From: Ruminococcus sp.
Lineage (GTDB): Bacteria; Bacillota; Clostridia; Lachnospirales; Lachnospiraceae
Assembly: GCA_029258605.1 (NCBI GenBank)
Contig: JARHYE010000079.1
Span: 1-49,111, forward strand
Direction of reading: 5' to 3'
Length of the DNA stretch: 49,111 nt
Shown: positions 18,821 to 28,434 of the stretch, in pieces
How positions within the stretch are numbered: the stretch's first letter is position 1
Layout of the letters: the number at the start of each line of letters is the position of its first letter
Program-made: the position numbers and the translations under genes
Notes under the pieces: model-generated
Databases searched by the model: none
Told to the model about the DNA's origin: nothing
Seen by the model: only the letters and a program-made list of their open reading frames with translations

Positions 18821-19576
18821 ATGAAAGTTAAAACAGGGTATGAAAAAGGAATTGATGGGACATGCCTTAGTATAGAATTGCCCGAAAGTTACAAAGAAGA
18901 CTATAAACTTCGAATGTTGCAGGAGAATGAAATTGATGGTCTTTTAGAATTATCTAGTTGTGGAGGAGATAAAAAAAGTAGATATAGCTATACGATTACG
19001 GGAATGCCTTCCATGAAAGATCGATATGAACAGCAAATGCTTCAGTTAGAAGATATTTTACAAATACTAAATGATCTTCTTGAAGCTATGCAGTCTATGA
19101 AAAAATATATGTTGGATCCAGAAAGTTTGTTATTATATCCAGAATTTATTTTTTATGATGAAGGACAGTGGAAGTTTTGTTGTTTGCCACAGAGAAGAAA
19201 AGATTTGAAACAATCTTTTCATATATTATCAGAATATTTTATAAGAAAGACAGACTTACGAGATACATCCGGAGTTATCCTTGCCTTCGAACTTCACAAA
19301 GCCACCTTTTATAAACACTTTGAGTTGGAGGATATACTAAAAAAGCATAGAGATAAAAATGAGGAATTAGAAGTTGAGGAAGAGCATTCTTATTATGTGG
19401 AAGAAGAAATTTACACATTGGATGAAGATGCACCGACTCTAGGAAAAGATATTCAGGAAGTGAAAGAAGAGAAAAAATACATAACATCCTGGCAGAAAAC
19501 ATTAGGAAAAATAAAAGATAATTGTAAGGAATTTCTAATGGAAAGAAATGGACAGGATGAAGAAGACCTCTTATAA
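18821..19576 (+). CDS. DUF6382-like Tad-locus protein lacking an FHA domain
   Basis: Operon position; sequence LCLSIELPESYKEDYKLRMLQENEIDGLLELSSCGGD...YEFTIY-like DUF6382 pattern (family assignment from memory). Confidence 0.55.
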   Translation: MKVKTGYEKGIDGTCLSIELPESYKEDYKLRMLQENEIDGLLELSSCGGDKKSRYSYTITGMPSMKDRYEQQMLQLEDILQILNDLLEAMQSMKKYMLDPESLLLYPEFIFYDEGQWKFCCLPQRRKDLKQSFHILSEYFIRKTDLRDTSGVILAFELHKATFYKHFELEDILKKHRDKNEELEVEEEHSYYVEEEIYTLDEDAPTLGKDIQEVKEEKKYITSWQKTLGKIKDNCKEFLMERNGQDEEDLL

Positions 19577-19608
19577 TGATAGAAACAAGATCATAGAAAG
19601 AGGCGGTT

Positions 19609-20220
19609 TTGATGAACAAAAACTATAATACGATCTGTACGAAAGGGTTAATTGTTGTAAATATTTGTATATTTTTAGGTCTGACACTGATAGGAAACAC
19701 AGAGGATGTTGTTTTCATGGCAGAGCACGGAGCAATGTATGAACCATATATTATACAGGGAAGAGAATACTACAGACTCTTTACAAGTCAGTTCCTTCAT
19801 TTTGGAATTGAGCATCTGTTGAATAACATGGTTCTGTTAGGTGCTCTTGGATGGCACGTTGAAGAACAAACAGGACATATCAAATTTCTTTGTATCTATC
19901 TCTTATCTGGAATAGGTGGCAATCTTTGTTCTCTGTTTTGGAATATGATTCATGGAAATACTGTTATTTCTGCGGGTGCGTCTGGAGCGGTTTTCGGTCT
20001 TATGGGTGCCTTGGCCTGTATTTTTATAAAAAATAAAGGAAAACTAGGAAATTTAACCGGCAAGGGAATTGCTGTTTTAATTGCCTTAAGTCTTTATGTT
20101 GGATTTACAAGTTCAGGCGTAGATAATATTGCTCATATAGGAGGATTACTCTTTGGATTTCTGGCAACATTTTTCTTGTACAGAGCCCCAAAGAGTAAAG
20201 AATCTCCTTCATTCCTTTAG
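19609..20220 (+). CDS. Rhomboid-family intramembrane serine protease
   Basis: GASGAVFGLMGAL (catalytic Ser) and HIGGLLFGFLATF (catalytic His), multi-TM. Confidence 0.92.
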   Translation: MMNKNYNTICTKGLIVVNICIFLGLTLIGNTEDVVFMAEHGAMYEPYIIQGREYYRLFTSQFLHFGIEHLLNNMVLLGALGWHVEEQTGHIKFLCIYLLSGIGGNLCSLFWNMIHGNTVISAGASGAVFGLMGALACIFIKNKGKLGNLTGKGIAVLIALSLYVGFTSSGVDNIAHIGGLLFGFLATFFLYRAPKSKESPSFL

Positions 20221-20957
20221 ACAGGAAGTGTGATAGTAAATTTTGTTCCACGACCAACTTTGGATACAACGTCGATTGTTCCACCATGACCTTCAATAAA
20301 AGCTTTTGATAGAGATAATCCCAAACCTGTTCCTTTTTTCTTGGTTGTAACAAAAGTATCAAAAACTTCGGAAAGGCGTTCTTTTGGGATACCACATCCA
20401 GAATCTGCACAGGAAATAATGATATTGTGTTCTTCTCTTCTAGCGTCTAGACGAATGATCCCTTCTTTATCCATGGATTGTCTTGCATTGATTAGTAGAT
20501 TTAAGATTACTTCTTTTAATCTTGTTTTGTCCCCGGTAAAATCTCCAATTGTCTCAGGAATACAAGAGGTAAATTCAATATCAGTGTCTTCGCTTTCCTC
20601 ATTGTCGAGGGCAACCGCAAAAGACAGCGCTGTTGTCTTCAACATCTTTTCTAGAGAAAAAGTTTCTATATTTATTTTTCCGCTATTATTAATGGCGGAA
20701 ATTTCATTTAATATGCAACACATAAAATCAATATCTCCACAAATTTGTGTCCAACGGGAATACTCTTTTAATTCAGGGTGTTGCATTTCTAACATCTGTA
20801 AGGATGAAGAAACAACGGTTAATGGATTCCTAATTTCATGTGTAATGGAAGAAATAATGTGATGGTGATTTTCAAGGAGTTTGGAGATTACTTCTTCTGC
20901 AACAGGATTTTCCTCAATTAATTTATTAAGTGTATCAGAATCAATATTATGTAACAT
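20217..20957 (-). CDS. Sensor histidine kinase, soluble; start revised from the longer ORF to 20957
   Basis: H-box SSITHEIRNPLTVVSSSLQML, N-box NLLINARQS, G-boxes DSGCGIPKERL and KGTGLGLSLSKAFIEGHGG. ATG at 20957 preceded by an aggagg RBS. Confidence 0.85.
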   Translation of the reverse strand: MLHNIDSDTLNKLIEENPVAEEVISKLLENHHHIISSITHEIRNPLTVVSSSLQMLEMQHPELKEYSRWTQICGDIDFMCCILNEISAINNSGKINIETFSLEKMLKTTALSFAVALDNEESEDTDIEFTSCIPETIGDFTGDKTRLKEVILNLLINARQSMDKEGIIRLDARREEHNIIISCADSGCGIPKERLSEVFDTFVTTKKKGTGLGLSLSKAFIEGHGGTIDVVSKVGRGTKFTITLPV

Positions 20958-21150
20958 GGTAAATACCTCCTTTGTAAAATTCAATTGTAGTCTAACACTG
21001 GATTCAACGTCATTCAACAGAATTCGCATGACAATATTCGACATCAATAAGACAGCGGCTAAGAGGCAGGGAAGAATGCCTCTTCTCTTTTTGTCCAAAA
21101 TGAGATATACTAGAAATAATATTGTGCAAAATTAGAAAAGAGGACTATAT

Positions 21151-21558
21151 ATGAGAGAAGAAAATTGTATATTTTGTAAACTGGCGTCTGGAGAGATTCC
21201 ATCAGCAACCGTATATGAAGATGAGGATTTTCGTGTGATTTTAGATTTGTGTCCTGCATCAAAGGGGCATGCTCTTATTATTCCGAAGGAGCACTTTAGA
21301 AACATTTATGATCTTTCGGATGAAGTTGCAGCAAAAGTATTTGTACTTGCTAAGAAAATGATCTTGAAACTTACAGAAGTGTTAAAGTGTGATGGTTACA
21401 ATATCGTTCAAAATAATGAAGAAGTTGCAGGACAAAGTGTGTTTCATTTTCACATGCATCTGATTCCACGCTATCAAGGGGATGAAGTTGGACTTAATTG
21501 GAAGATGGGGACGCTTTCGGAGGAAGACAAGAAAGAAATTTTAAATAAGATAAAATAA
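21151..21558 (+). CDS. HIT-family protein
   Basis: CIFCKLASGEIP..., HIT motif HFHMHLIPR. Confidence 0.93.
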   Translation: MREENCIFCKLASGEIPSATVYEDEDFRVILDLCPASKGHALIIPKEHFRNIYDLSDEVAAKVFVLAKKMILKLTEVLKCDGYNIVQNNEEVAGQSVFHFHMHLIPRYQGDEVGLNWKMGTLSEEDKKEILNKIK

Positions 21559-21585
21559 ATAGAAAGATAAACCGGGGATGAGAGA

Positions 21586-22128
21586 TTGACTGTAAATAAT
21601 GACTATAATGAAATTTATCTCAAACATAAAAATCTTGTTTTAAAAGTAGCGAATTTGTATTCCGGCAATTATCATGTAGCAGAAGATATTACACAAAACA
21701 CATTTATGAAATTGTACATATATTTTGATGATATGAAAAAAGACAACATAAAATCATGGTTGTTTACCACGGCAAAGCATGAAGCATTAAATTATGTGAA
21801 GAAAACAGCCAGAGAAATATGTGCAAAAAATTCAGATTTAGAACTTTATATGACAGAGATTGTCAGTAGTTCGGAAGAAGAATTACTGGAAAGATATAGA
21901 AACATTGAAAACATGGAGCTCCATGATCGTATTATGATAGCGCTTATGGAAAAGAATCGTCGATGGTACGATGCCGTGATTTTATCTTATTATATGGAGG
22001 TTCCACAAAAAGTTGTGGCAGAAAGAATGGGTATAAAAATTCAAGTGCTACATAGTATATTGCACAGAGCAAAAGATTGGATAAAGAAAGAATTCGCAGT
22101 AAAATACGAAGATCTGGACCGGGTATAA
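21586..22128 (+). CDS. ECF-like RNA polymerase sigma factor
   Basis: AEDITQNTFMKLYIYFDDM (region 2), VILSYYMEVPQKVVAERMGIKIQVLHSILHRAKDWIKKEF (region 4). TTG start. Confidence 0.85.
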   Translation: MTVNNDYNEIYLKHKNLVLKVANLYSGNYHVAEDITQNTFMKLYIYFDDMKKDNIKSWLFTTAKHEALNYVKKTAREICAKNSDLELYMTEIVSSSEEELLERYRNIENMELHDRIMIALMEKNRRWYDAVILSYYMEVPQKVVAERMGIKIQVLHSILHRAKDWIKKEFAVKYEDLDRV

Positions 22129-22163
22129 CAAAACAGGTGTCGATTAGACACCTGTTTTGTTGT
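22129..22163. terminator. Intrinsic terminator
   Basis: aaaacaggtgt-cgattag-acacctgtttt. Confidence 0.8.
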
Positions 22164-22181
22164 TAAAGAGCCAGATAGACA

Positions 22182-23249
22182 CTAGACTGTCTGAACTTCT
22201 TCAATCAGATGAAAGATTGTATTAATAGAATCTTGTTGTTTTGAATCGCGCATTGCATCCATAAAAGAGCTACGATTTTTATAAAGAGAATGTATCGTAT
22301 CAAGAAGACGATCTTTTGTGAGTTCTTCTTCTTCCATGACCATACTAAATCCTTGACGTTCAAAAGAACGAGCATTTAAGATTTGGTCTCCACGGCTTGC
22401 ATTTGCAGAAAGTGGAATTAAAAGATTTGGTTTTCTAAGTGCAACGAGTTCGCAAATGGCATTTGCACCAGCTCTAGAGATTACAATATCTGACAAGGCA
22501 AAAATATCTTTTAATTCATCTTTAATATACTCAAATTGTGCATAGCCTTTGAGACCATCTAAAGAGGAATCGAGCTTCCCCTTTCCGCAAAGATGGATAA
22601 TCTGGAAATCTTTTAACAGTTCCGGAAGCGATTCACGTACAGCGTTATTTAAAACGACAGAACCAAGACTACCACCGATTACAAGGATTACGGGTTTGTC
22701 AGCAGAAAATCCGCATAAATCCATGGCGGCTATTTTGTTGCCAGAGAGCAATTCTTGGCGAATTGGAGAACCTGTAAGAACGGCTTTTCCTTCTGGTAAA
22801 TATTTCAATGTTTCTGGAAAATTACAACAGACTTTTTTGGCAGAAGGAATAACAATTTTATTTGCCAAACCTGGTGTCATATCAGATTCGTGTATGATTG
22901 TGGGAATTTTACAACGTTTTGCGGCAAGTACGACAGGTACGGATACAAACCCACCTTTTGAAAAAACAACATCGGGTTTTAGTTGTTTCATAAGAGAAAG
23001 GGCTTCACGAAATCCTTTTATGACACGAAATGGATCAGAAAAATTCTGCCAGCTAAAATAACGACGGAGTTTTCCGGAAGAAATTCCGTGGTATGGGATA
23101 TTGAAGGATTCAATTAGATCTCGTTCAATTCCATTATAAGAACCAATATACTGGATGTCATATCCAGCTTCTTTTAAACGAGGAATTAGGGCGATGTTTG
23201 GGGTTACATGACCAGCAGTACCGCCTCCTGTAAGTATGATTTTTTTCAT
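22182..23249 (-). CDS. murG: UDP-N-acetylglucosamine--N-acetylmuramyl-(pentapeptide) pyrophosphoryl-undecaprenol N-acetylglucosamine transferase
   Basis: IILTGGGTAGHVTPNIALIPRL...VIGGSLGS...ISRAGANAICELVALRKPNLLIPL. Confidence 0.95.
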   Translation of the reverse strand: MKKIILTGGGTAGHVTPNIALIPRLKEAGYDIQYIGSYNGIERDLIESFNIPYHGISSGKLRRYFSWQNFSDPFRVIKGFREALSLMKQLKPDVVFSKGGFVSVPVVLAAKRCKIPTIIHESDMTPGLANKIVIPSAKKVCCNFPETLKYLPEGKAVLTGSPIRQELLSGNKIAAMDLCGFSADKPVILVIGGSLGSVVLNNAVRESLPELLKDFQIIHLCGKGKLDSSLDGLKGYAQFEYIKDELKDIFALSDIVISRAGANAICELVALRKPNLLIPLSANASRGDQILNARSFERQGFSMVMEEEELTKDRLLDTIHSLYKNRSSFMDAMRDSKQQDSINTIFHLIEEVQTV

Positions 23250-23399
23250 ATTTTAAAAACCTCCATGTTTGATATTACAAAAAATATGATTTACAATAAT
23301 AGTAATTTATAGTATGAATATACTATAACATATATAATTTCATATTAAACTTATTTAGTGAAAAGTCAAGATACAACAAAGACTTCATAAGGGGAGAGA

Positions 23400-24185
23400 A
23401 TGGATAGAAATAAAAAATTATCTTTCAAAGAAGAAATGGAAAGAGAGGCAAAGAAAATTGAGGAAGAGTTAAATGCGCATCCAGAGCTTAACGATGTTAC
23501 CGCTTCAGCCGATTTGGATGCCGCCTTATTGAAACAAATTCAAGCGTATGAAACAGAACAAAAGAAAGATACAAGTGAAACAAAAAAGAAGTGTATAAAG
23601 TTTCCACGTAATAAGAGATTCCTCTTTACGTTTGTAGCCGTGTTAACACTGATGTGTGCGATGGGGGCAACAAGCATAGGAAGTAAGTCTTATAAAAAAC
23701 AAGTAGAACACAGTGATTATGGGACACAAAAGGTGCAGAAAGTTAATGTAGATGATATGGAAAAGCAGGAAAGTTCCGAAGAAGGAGAGATTTTTGCATT
23801 TCAAAATGTAGAGGAAGAACTTAGAATCAAGCCTGTTCGATTAAGGTATAAACCGGGTCATATGGAATTTTTAAGGTGCCAGATTGATCAAGAAGAGCAA
23901 AGAGCAAAATTATTTTATACGTATAAAAACAGTTTACTTCGTTATGATATTTATAAAAATGAATCAGATTCATCGTTGGGACAAAATCAAGAAGATAAAT
24001 TGATAGAAGAGTTTGAACAGACAGTTGGAAATCAATTAATTAATATTAAGCAGTATGAAATTTCAGGTACTCATGAACAATATAGGGTGATGAGTTTTAA
24101 ACATAAAGAGGTAAATTATCAGTTAAAAGGAAAGATAGAAAAGGAAGAATTGATAAAAATTGCAAAAAATTTAAAGTTTTTATAA
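23400..24185 (+). CDS. Membrane-anchored protein, DUF4367-like (anti-sigma-like architecture)
   Basis: Single TM FLFTFVAVLTLMCAMGATSIGS after a cytoplasmic N-terminus; extracellular domain with MEFLRCQIDQEEQRAKLFYTYKNSLLRYDIY. Confidence 0.5.
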   Translation: MDRNKKLSFKEEMEREAKKIEEELNAHPELNDVTASADLDAALLKQIQAYETEQKKDTSETKKKCIKFPRNKRFLFTFVAVLTLMCAMGATSIGSKSYKKQVEHSDYGTQKVQKVNVDDMEKQESSEEGEIFAFQNVEEELRIKPVRLRYKPGHMEFLRCQIDQEEQRAKLFYTYKNSLLRYDIYKNESDSSLGQNQEDKLIEEFEQTVGNQLINIKQYEISGTHEQYRVMSFKHKEVNYQLKGKIEKEELIKIAKNLKFL

Positions 24186-24235
24186 AAACCGCGTAAGTTT
24201 TTCCTAATTCAGTTGTTATATATAAGGAGAGACAA

Positions 24236-24742
24236 ATGAGGAGGAAACTTATGAAAAAGAAAATTTTATCAATGATGTGTGCTTTGGCCATTGCAGGAGG
24301 CGCATTTGTTGGAACTGGAATGGACACAAAGGCATTCGAGACTGTGTATGTAGATGGGTCCGAACTTACCCATGCAGAGCAGTCTGTAGGAAAGATAAAC
24401 AGGGGCACAAGAGGCGTCCATACATTAGATGGGGAATGTTGTGTAACCAAGAAGGGAAAAGGCAAAATCTATGTCAGTGCAGCGACAACAGCGCATCATA
24501 GAGTGGATCATATTGAAGCGGATCTTCGTGTGGAACGTTACAATCAATCTACCGGAAGATGGGGACAGATTCATTACCAAGAGGGTGTTGCTAGAAATGA
24601 TTATTATGTAAATACAACGCGTATGTTGAACGTGAAGGGTGGTTATTATTACCGCAGTACAGGGGAACATATCTGTGGGATGGATAGAGATCCATCTTAT
24701 GAGTATTCTGCATCGATCACAGACGGTATTTGGATTGACTAG
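24236..24742 (+). CDS. Secreted protein, DUF6147-like
   Basis: Signal peptide MKKKILSMMCALAIAGGAFVGTGMDTKAF; C-terminal GGYYYRSTGEHIC...SASITDGIWID pattern. Confidence 0.5.
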   Translation: MRRKLMKKKILSMMCALAIAGGAFVGTGMDTKAFETVYVDGSELTHAEQSVGKINRGTRGVHTLDGECCVTKKGKGKIYVSAATTAHHRVDHIEADLRVERYNQSTGRWGQIHYQEGVARNDYYVNTTRMLNVKGGYYYRSTGEHICGMDRDPSYEYSASITDGIWID

Positions 24743-24782
24743 TTCTTAATACAAATCCAATTGGTGACTTTGCATATAGTTT

Positions 24783-24916
24783 TAAAGAGTCAGAGCAGGG
24801 GCGAAACCTACTGCATCTTACGGAAACTATAATATAAAAAAATATAATAGAAAGAGACCGTACGATCGAGAATGCCAACTCACATGCAGTAATTTCGCTT
24901 TTGCTCTGGCTCTTTA
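24783..24916. repeat. Long imperfect inverted repeat / hairpin-forming intergenic element
   Basis: taaagagtcagagcaggggcgaaacctactgca (24783-24815) pairs with tgcagtaatttcgcttttgctctggctcttta (24885-24916); the main mismatches are G-U compatible in RNA. Confidence 0.75.
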
Positions 24917-24965
24917 ATGTACGCAAAGGAGCCTTCAAAAATTTATACAAATCTATATCACTATC

Positions 24966-25000
24966 GAAAAAGCAATCGGTTATTTGCCGATTGCTTTTTT
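24966..25000. terminator. Bidirectional intrinsic terminator
   Basis: aaaaagcaatcgg-ttattt-gccgattgctttttt. Confidence 0.8.
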
Positions 25001-25222
25001 CAATGCTTTTGCCAGCTGATCTGGACATGAAGTGTCCTTTCTGCCACATTTGATTCCTCCAATTCTAGAAATAACATCTTCTACATACATTCCTTCTACC
25101 AGACTTGAAATCCCTTTTAAATTCCCATCACATCCGCCTTTAAAAGAAACATTTGTTACTTTATTATCTACAACATCAAATTCAATCATTCTAGAACATA
25201 CACCTTGTGGTACATATTGCAT
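24980..25222 (-). CDS. TSCPD domain-containing protein (TIGR03905-like)
   Basis: MQYVPQGVCSRMIEFDVVDNKVTNVSFKGGCDGNLKGISSLVEGM...SCPDQLAKALKKAI; start with upstream ggagg on the minus strand. Confidence 0.85.
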   Translation of the reverse strand: MQYVPQGVCSRMIEFDVVDNKVTNVSFKGGCDGNLKGISSLVEGMYVEDVISRIGGIKCGRKDTSCPDQLAKALKKAIGK

Positions 25223-25408
25223 TTTATTTACCTCCAACCTAAAATTCAAAACGATTATAGCAAAAAGAAAAAGAAAAATCCAGTCAGCTTTTGTAAAGAA
25301 GAAGCGTTTATAGGCGAAACTTGTTGAACGATTTATAAGGAAAATGGAAGAGACATAGAGTATAATAGGCCTCATAGAAAAGAGTATGAAAAATGAGGAG
25401 GAATCATT

Positions 25409-26167
25409 ATGTTAAACAATGTAGCAGCCAATACCAATGTACTGTTTTACCTAATGGCAGCAGTGGGAGTTTTAGGAGTACTGGCCAAGATTGTAAATCA
25501 AATTATTCTTTCACAAATGACAAAAGCGGCACGAGAAATTTCAAGGACAAATCAAAAACTAATAAAACTAATTCGATCAAAACATGAGCATGCCTGTATG
25601 ATTCATGATAAAGTAGAGAATCCAAAGGTTTTTGTAGAAAAATATTTTTGCGAATATCGGCCGTTTCTATTTCGAATACATACGTGGCAACATTTAGAAG
25701 GACAAACTGTATGGTTTACAGCCATACTTGCAATATTGGGAGCAATTTCTCACTTTATGGAACATGGATTTTGCGAAGAGATTTATCAATATCTGGCATA
25801 CGGCGGTGCACAAATGCTTGGCCTGACTATGGTAAGTAGATTATCAGATGAAGAATATCAGTTGAAAATAATAAAAAATTATGTGATCGATTATATCGAA
25901 AATACTTGTGCAAGACGAAACAAAAATGCAAGACAATTAGATGAAATTGATGTGATACAACCAGGAACTTCAAAACCATTAAAAACAGAAAAACAACAAG
26001 AACAAGAATTGTCCATTAACATTGAAGGAAAGCCAAGAAAAGCAGAAAAAGGAGAAAGTTTTGCAAGGGCCTCTTTGGAAACAGAGAAAGTTCAAAGAGA
26101 GATCCAGGAAGAAACGAAACTAAGAGAAGAGACAATCCGTCATATATTAGAAGAGTTTTTAGCTTGA
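25409..26167 (+). CDS. Conserved membrane protein of unknown function
   Basis: Two or more TM segments (NVLFYLMAAVGVLGVLAKIVNQII; TAILAILGAISHFM) and a charged C-terminal tail; good RBS (gaggaatcatt). Confidence 0.7.
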   Translation: MLNNVAANTNVLFYLMAAVGVLGVLAKIVNQIILSQMTKAAREISRTNQKLIKLIRSKHEHACMIHDKVENPKVFVEKYFCEYRPFLFRIHTWQHLEGQTVWFTAILAILGAISHFMEHGFCEEIYQYLAYGGAQMLGLTMVSRLSDEEYQLKIIKNYVIDYIENTCARRNKNARQLDEIDVIQPGTSKPLKTEKQQEQELSINIEGKPRKAEKGESFARASLETEKVQREIQEETKLREETIRHILEEFLA

Positions 26168-26229
26168 TTAAAAGAACCATATTTGATAAAATTGACTGGA
26201 AAGATAGCTTTAGAAAGGAAGGGTAAAGA

Positions 26230-27579
26230 ATGGAAAATAAAGTTTCATTTGATTATTCAAAAGCAACAAGTTTTATTCAGGAACACGAAATGGAATATAT
26301 GGGTGAATTAGCCGCTCAGGCTAAGGACAAGCTTGTTTCTAAAACAGGAGCAGGAAATGATTTCTTAGGATGGATTGATCTTCCGGTTGATTATGACAAA
26401 GAAGAATTTGCACGGATAGAAAAGGCAGCAGAAAAGATTCGCAAAGATTCAGAAGTTCTTCTTGTGATTGGAATTGGTGGTTCATATCTTGGGGCAAGAG
26501 CAGCCATTGAGTTCCTGGGACATTCATTTGCCAATATTGTTTCTAAAGACGTAAGAAAATCTCCAGAGATTTACTTTGTAGGAAATAGTATTAGCAGTAA
26601 GTACATAAAAGACTTGATGGATGTAGTGGGCGACAGAGACTTCTCCATCAATATGATTTCAAAATCAGGTACTACGACGGAGCCAGCAATCGCGTTCCGC
26701 GTGTTTAAAGAAATTTTGGAGAACAAGTACGGCAAAGAAGAAGCAGCAAAGAGAATTTACGCTACAACAGACAAAGAAAAAGGTGCGCTTAAGAATCTTG
26801 CGACAGAAGAAGGATATGAAACATTCATTGTTCCAGATGATGTTGGCGGTCGTTTTTCTGTTTTAACAGCAGTTGGTCTTCTTCCAATTGCAGTAAGTGG
26901 TGCGGATATTAAGAAACTTATGGAAGGTGCTGCATCTGCTAGAAAAGAAGCATTGGAAAATGAGTTTTCACAGAATGCATCATTACAGTATGCTGCAGCA
27001 AGAAACATCCTTCTTCGTAAAGGAAAAGAAGTTGAAATTGTGGCAAATTATGAGCCAAGTCTTCACTACGTTTCAGAATGGTGGAAACAATTATATGGAG
27101 AAAGTGAAGGAAAAGACCAAAGAGGTATCCTTCCAGCATCTGTTGATTTAACAACAGACCTTCATTCTATGGGACAATTTATCCAAGATGGAAGCAGAAT
27201 TATGTTTGAAACTGTTTTGAATGTAGAGAAATCTGCAGAAGAAATTGTGATGAAAGAAGAAGCAGTAGATTTAGATGGTTTGAATTATCTGTCAGGAAAA
27301 ACAGTTGATTTTATCAACAAAAGTGCGATGAATGGTACAATTTTAGCACATACAGATGGTAATGTTCCAAATCTTATGGTTAAGATTCCAGAGCAGAACG
27401 AATACTATCTTGGACAATTATTCTACTTCTTCGAATTTGCATGTGGTATTAGTGGATATTTACTTGGTGTGAATCCATTTAATCAGCCAGGAGTTGAAAG
27501 CTACAAGAGAAATATGTTTGCACTTCTTGGAAAGCCAGGATACGAAGAAGAAAGAGAAGAATTATTAAAGAGATTATAA
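26230..27579 (+). CDS. pgi: Glucose-6-phosphate isomerase
   Basis: [91 protein letters not shown]. Confidence 0.97.
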   Translation: MENKVSFDYSKATSFIQEHEMEYMGELAAQAKDKLVSKTGAGNDFLGWIDLPVDYDKEEFARIEKAAEKIRKDSEVLLVIGIGGSYLGARAAIEFLGHSFANIVSKDVRKSPEIYFVGNSISSKYIKDLMDVVGDRDFSINMISKSGTTTEPAIAFRVFKEILENKYGKEEAAKRIYATTDKEKGALKNLATEEGYETFIVPDDVGGRFSVLTAVGLLPIAVSGADIKKLMEGAASARKEALENEFSQNASLQYAAARNILLRKGKEVEIVANYEPSLHYVSEWWKQLYGESEGKDQRGILPASVDLTTDLHSMGQFIQDGSRIMFETVLNVEKSAEEIVMKEEAVDLDGLNYLSGKTVDFINKSAMNGTILAHTDGNVPNLMVKIPEQNEYYLGQLFYFFEFACGISGYLLGVNPFNQPGVESYKRNMFALLGKPGYEEEREELLKRL

Positions 27580-27599
27580 TAATTTATATTTTAGAAACG

Positions 27600-27628
27600 C
27601 AGGAGTCAAAAAAGACTCCTGTTTTTCT
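27600..27628 (+). terminator. Intrinsic terminator
   Basis: caggagtc-aaaaaa-gactcctg-tttttcttt. Confidence 0.85.
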
Positions 27629-27733
27629 TTGTAGAAGATTAACGAAATTGTAAAATATTGTAGAAAAAGGGGGTTTTTACTTGCTTGACAGTTAAAAATA
27701 TAGTAATATCAATTCGTGAAGGAGTGAAAGAAT

Positions 27734-28318
27734 ATGTTATATTGGCTAGTTTTAGTATTCCTGCTTGTATTGATTATGGTAACTACGATACTTACAATCG
27801 TATCAATTGTGAAAGAGCGAAAAGAATACAAAAGAGAAAAATACTTGATAGATGAAGACAGAAGTGCCAAGGAGCGTCCAGTAAAGAAAACCCGACCAAG
27901 AGAGCCGGAAAGAAGAGTGCAAGAGACACCAAAGGAGCATCCAAGACGCCCACAAAGAGAAGAAGCACTTGCCCCAGAAGAGAAGAAACAAAGAAGATGG
28001 AAGATTATTTTTGAAAACGTATCTACTGGAGATACTTATGATTTCATTTTCACAAATTCAGTTGGTATTGGTCGTACGACGCAAGATGCAGCTTTTGAGA
28101 AGTTTCTTACGATTTCAGATGATAAGAAAGTATCTAAGATACATTGTTCCATTGAGTGTGACAAGAATAGTCTTTATTTAAGAGATGAAGGATCAAAGAA
28201 TCATACTTACTTAAATGGAAAGAGAGTACAAAGACCAATTTTAATTCAAAAAGAAGATATCATTTCCATCGGTGAGACGGATTTAGAGATTTTAAAAATA
28301 TTGCGTGAATCAAAATAA
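27734..28318 (+). CDS. Membrane-anchored FHA-domain protein
   Basis: N-terminal TM; VGIGRTTQDAAFEKFLTISDDKKVSKIHCSIECDKNSLYLRDEGSKNHTYLNGKRV. Confidence 0.9.
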   Translation: MLYWLVLVFLLVLIMVTTILTIVSIVKERKEYKREKYLIDEDRSAKERPVKKTRPREPERRVQETPKEHPRRPQREEALAPEEKKQRRWKIIFENVSTGDTYDFIFTNSVGIGRTTQDAAFEKFLTISDDKKVSKIHCSIECDKNSLYLRDEGSKNHTYLNGKRVQRPILIQKEDIISIGETDLEILKILRESK

Positions 28319-28327
28319 TGAAACTGG

Positions 28328-28366
28328 ACTCCCCTATGCAAGAGGTTGCATAGGGGAGTTTTCTTA
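28328..28366 (+). terminator. Intrinsic terminator
   Basis: actcccctatgca-agaggt-tgcataggggagt-tttctt. Confidence 0.85.
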
Positions 28367-28434
28367 TTTACAGATACTTTTTATCATGCTAAAATGATAA
28401 ACAACAATAGTGAAAATAAATTGGGAGGCATTTT

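Noticed and set aside
22549-23061. 170-aa ORF antisense to murG
   Set aside because: Shadow ORF opposite a well-supported gene; composition and lack of RBS argue against coding.
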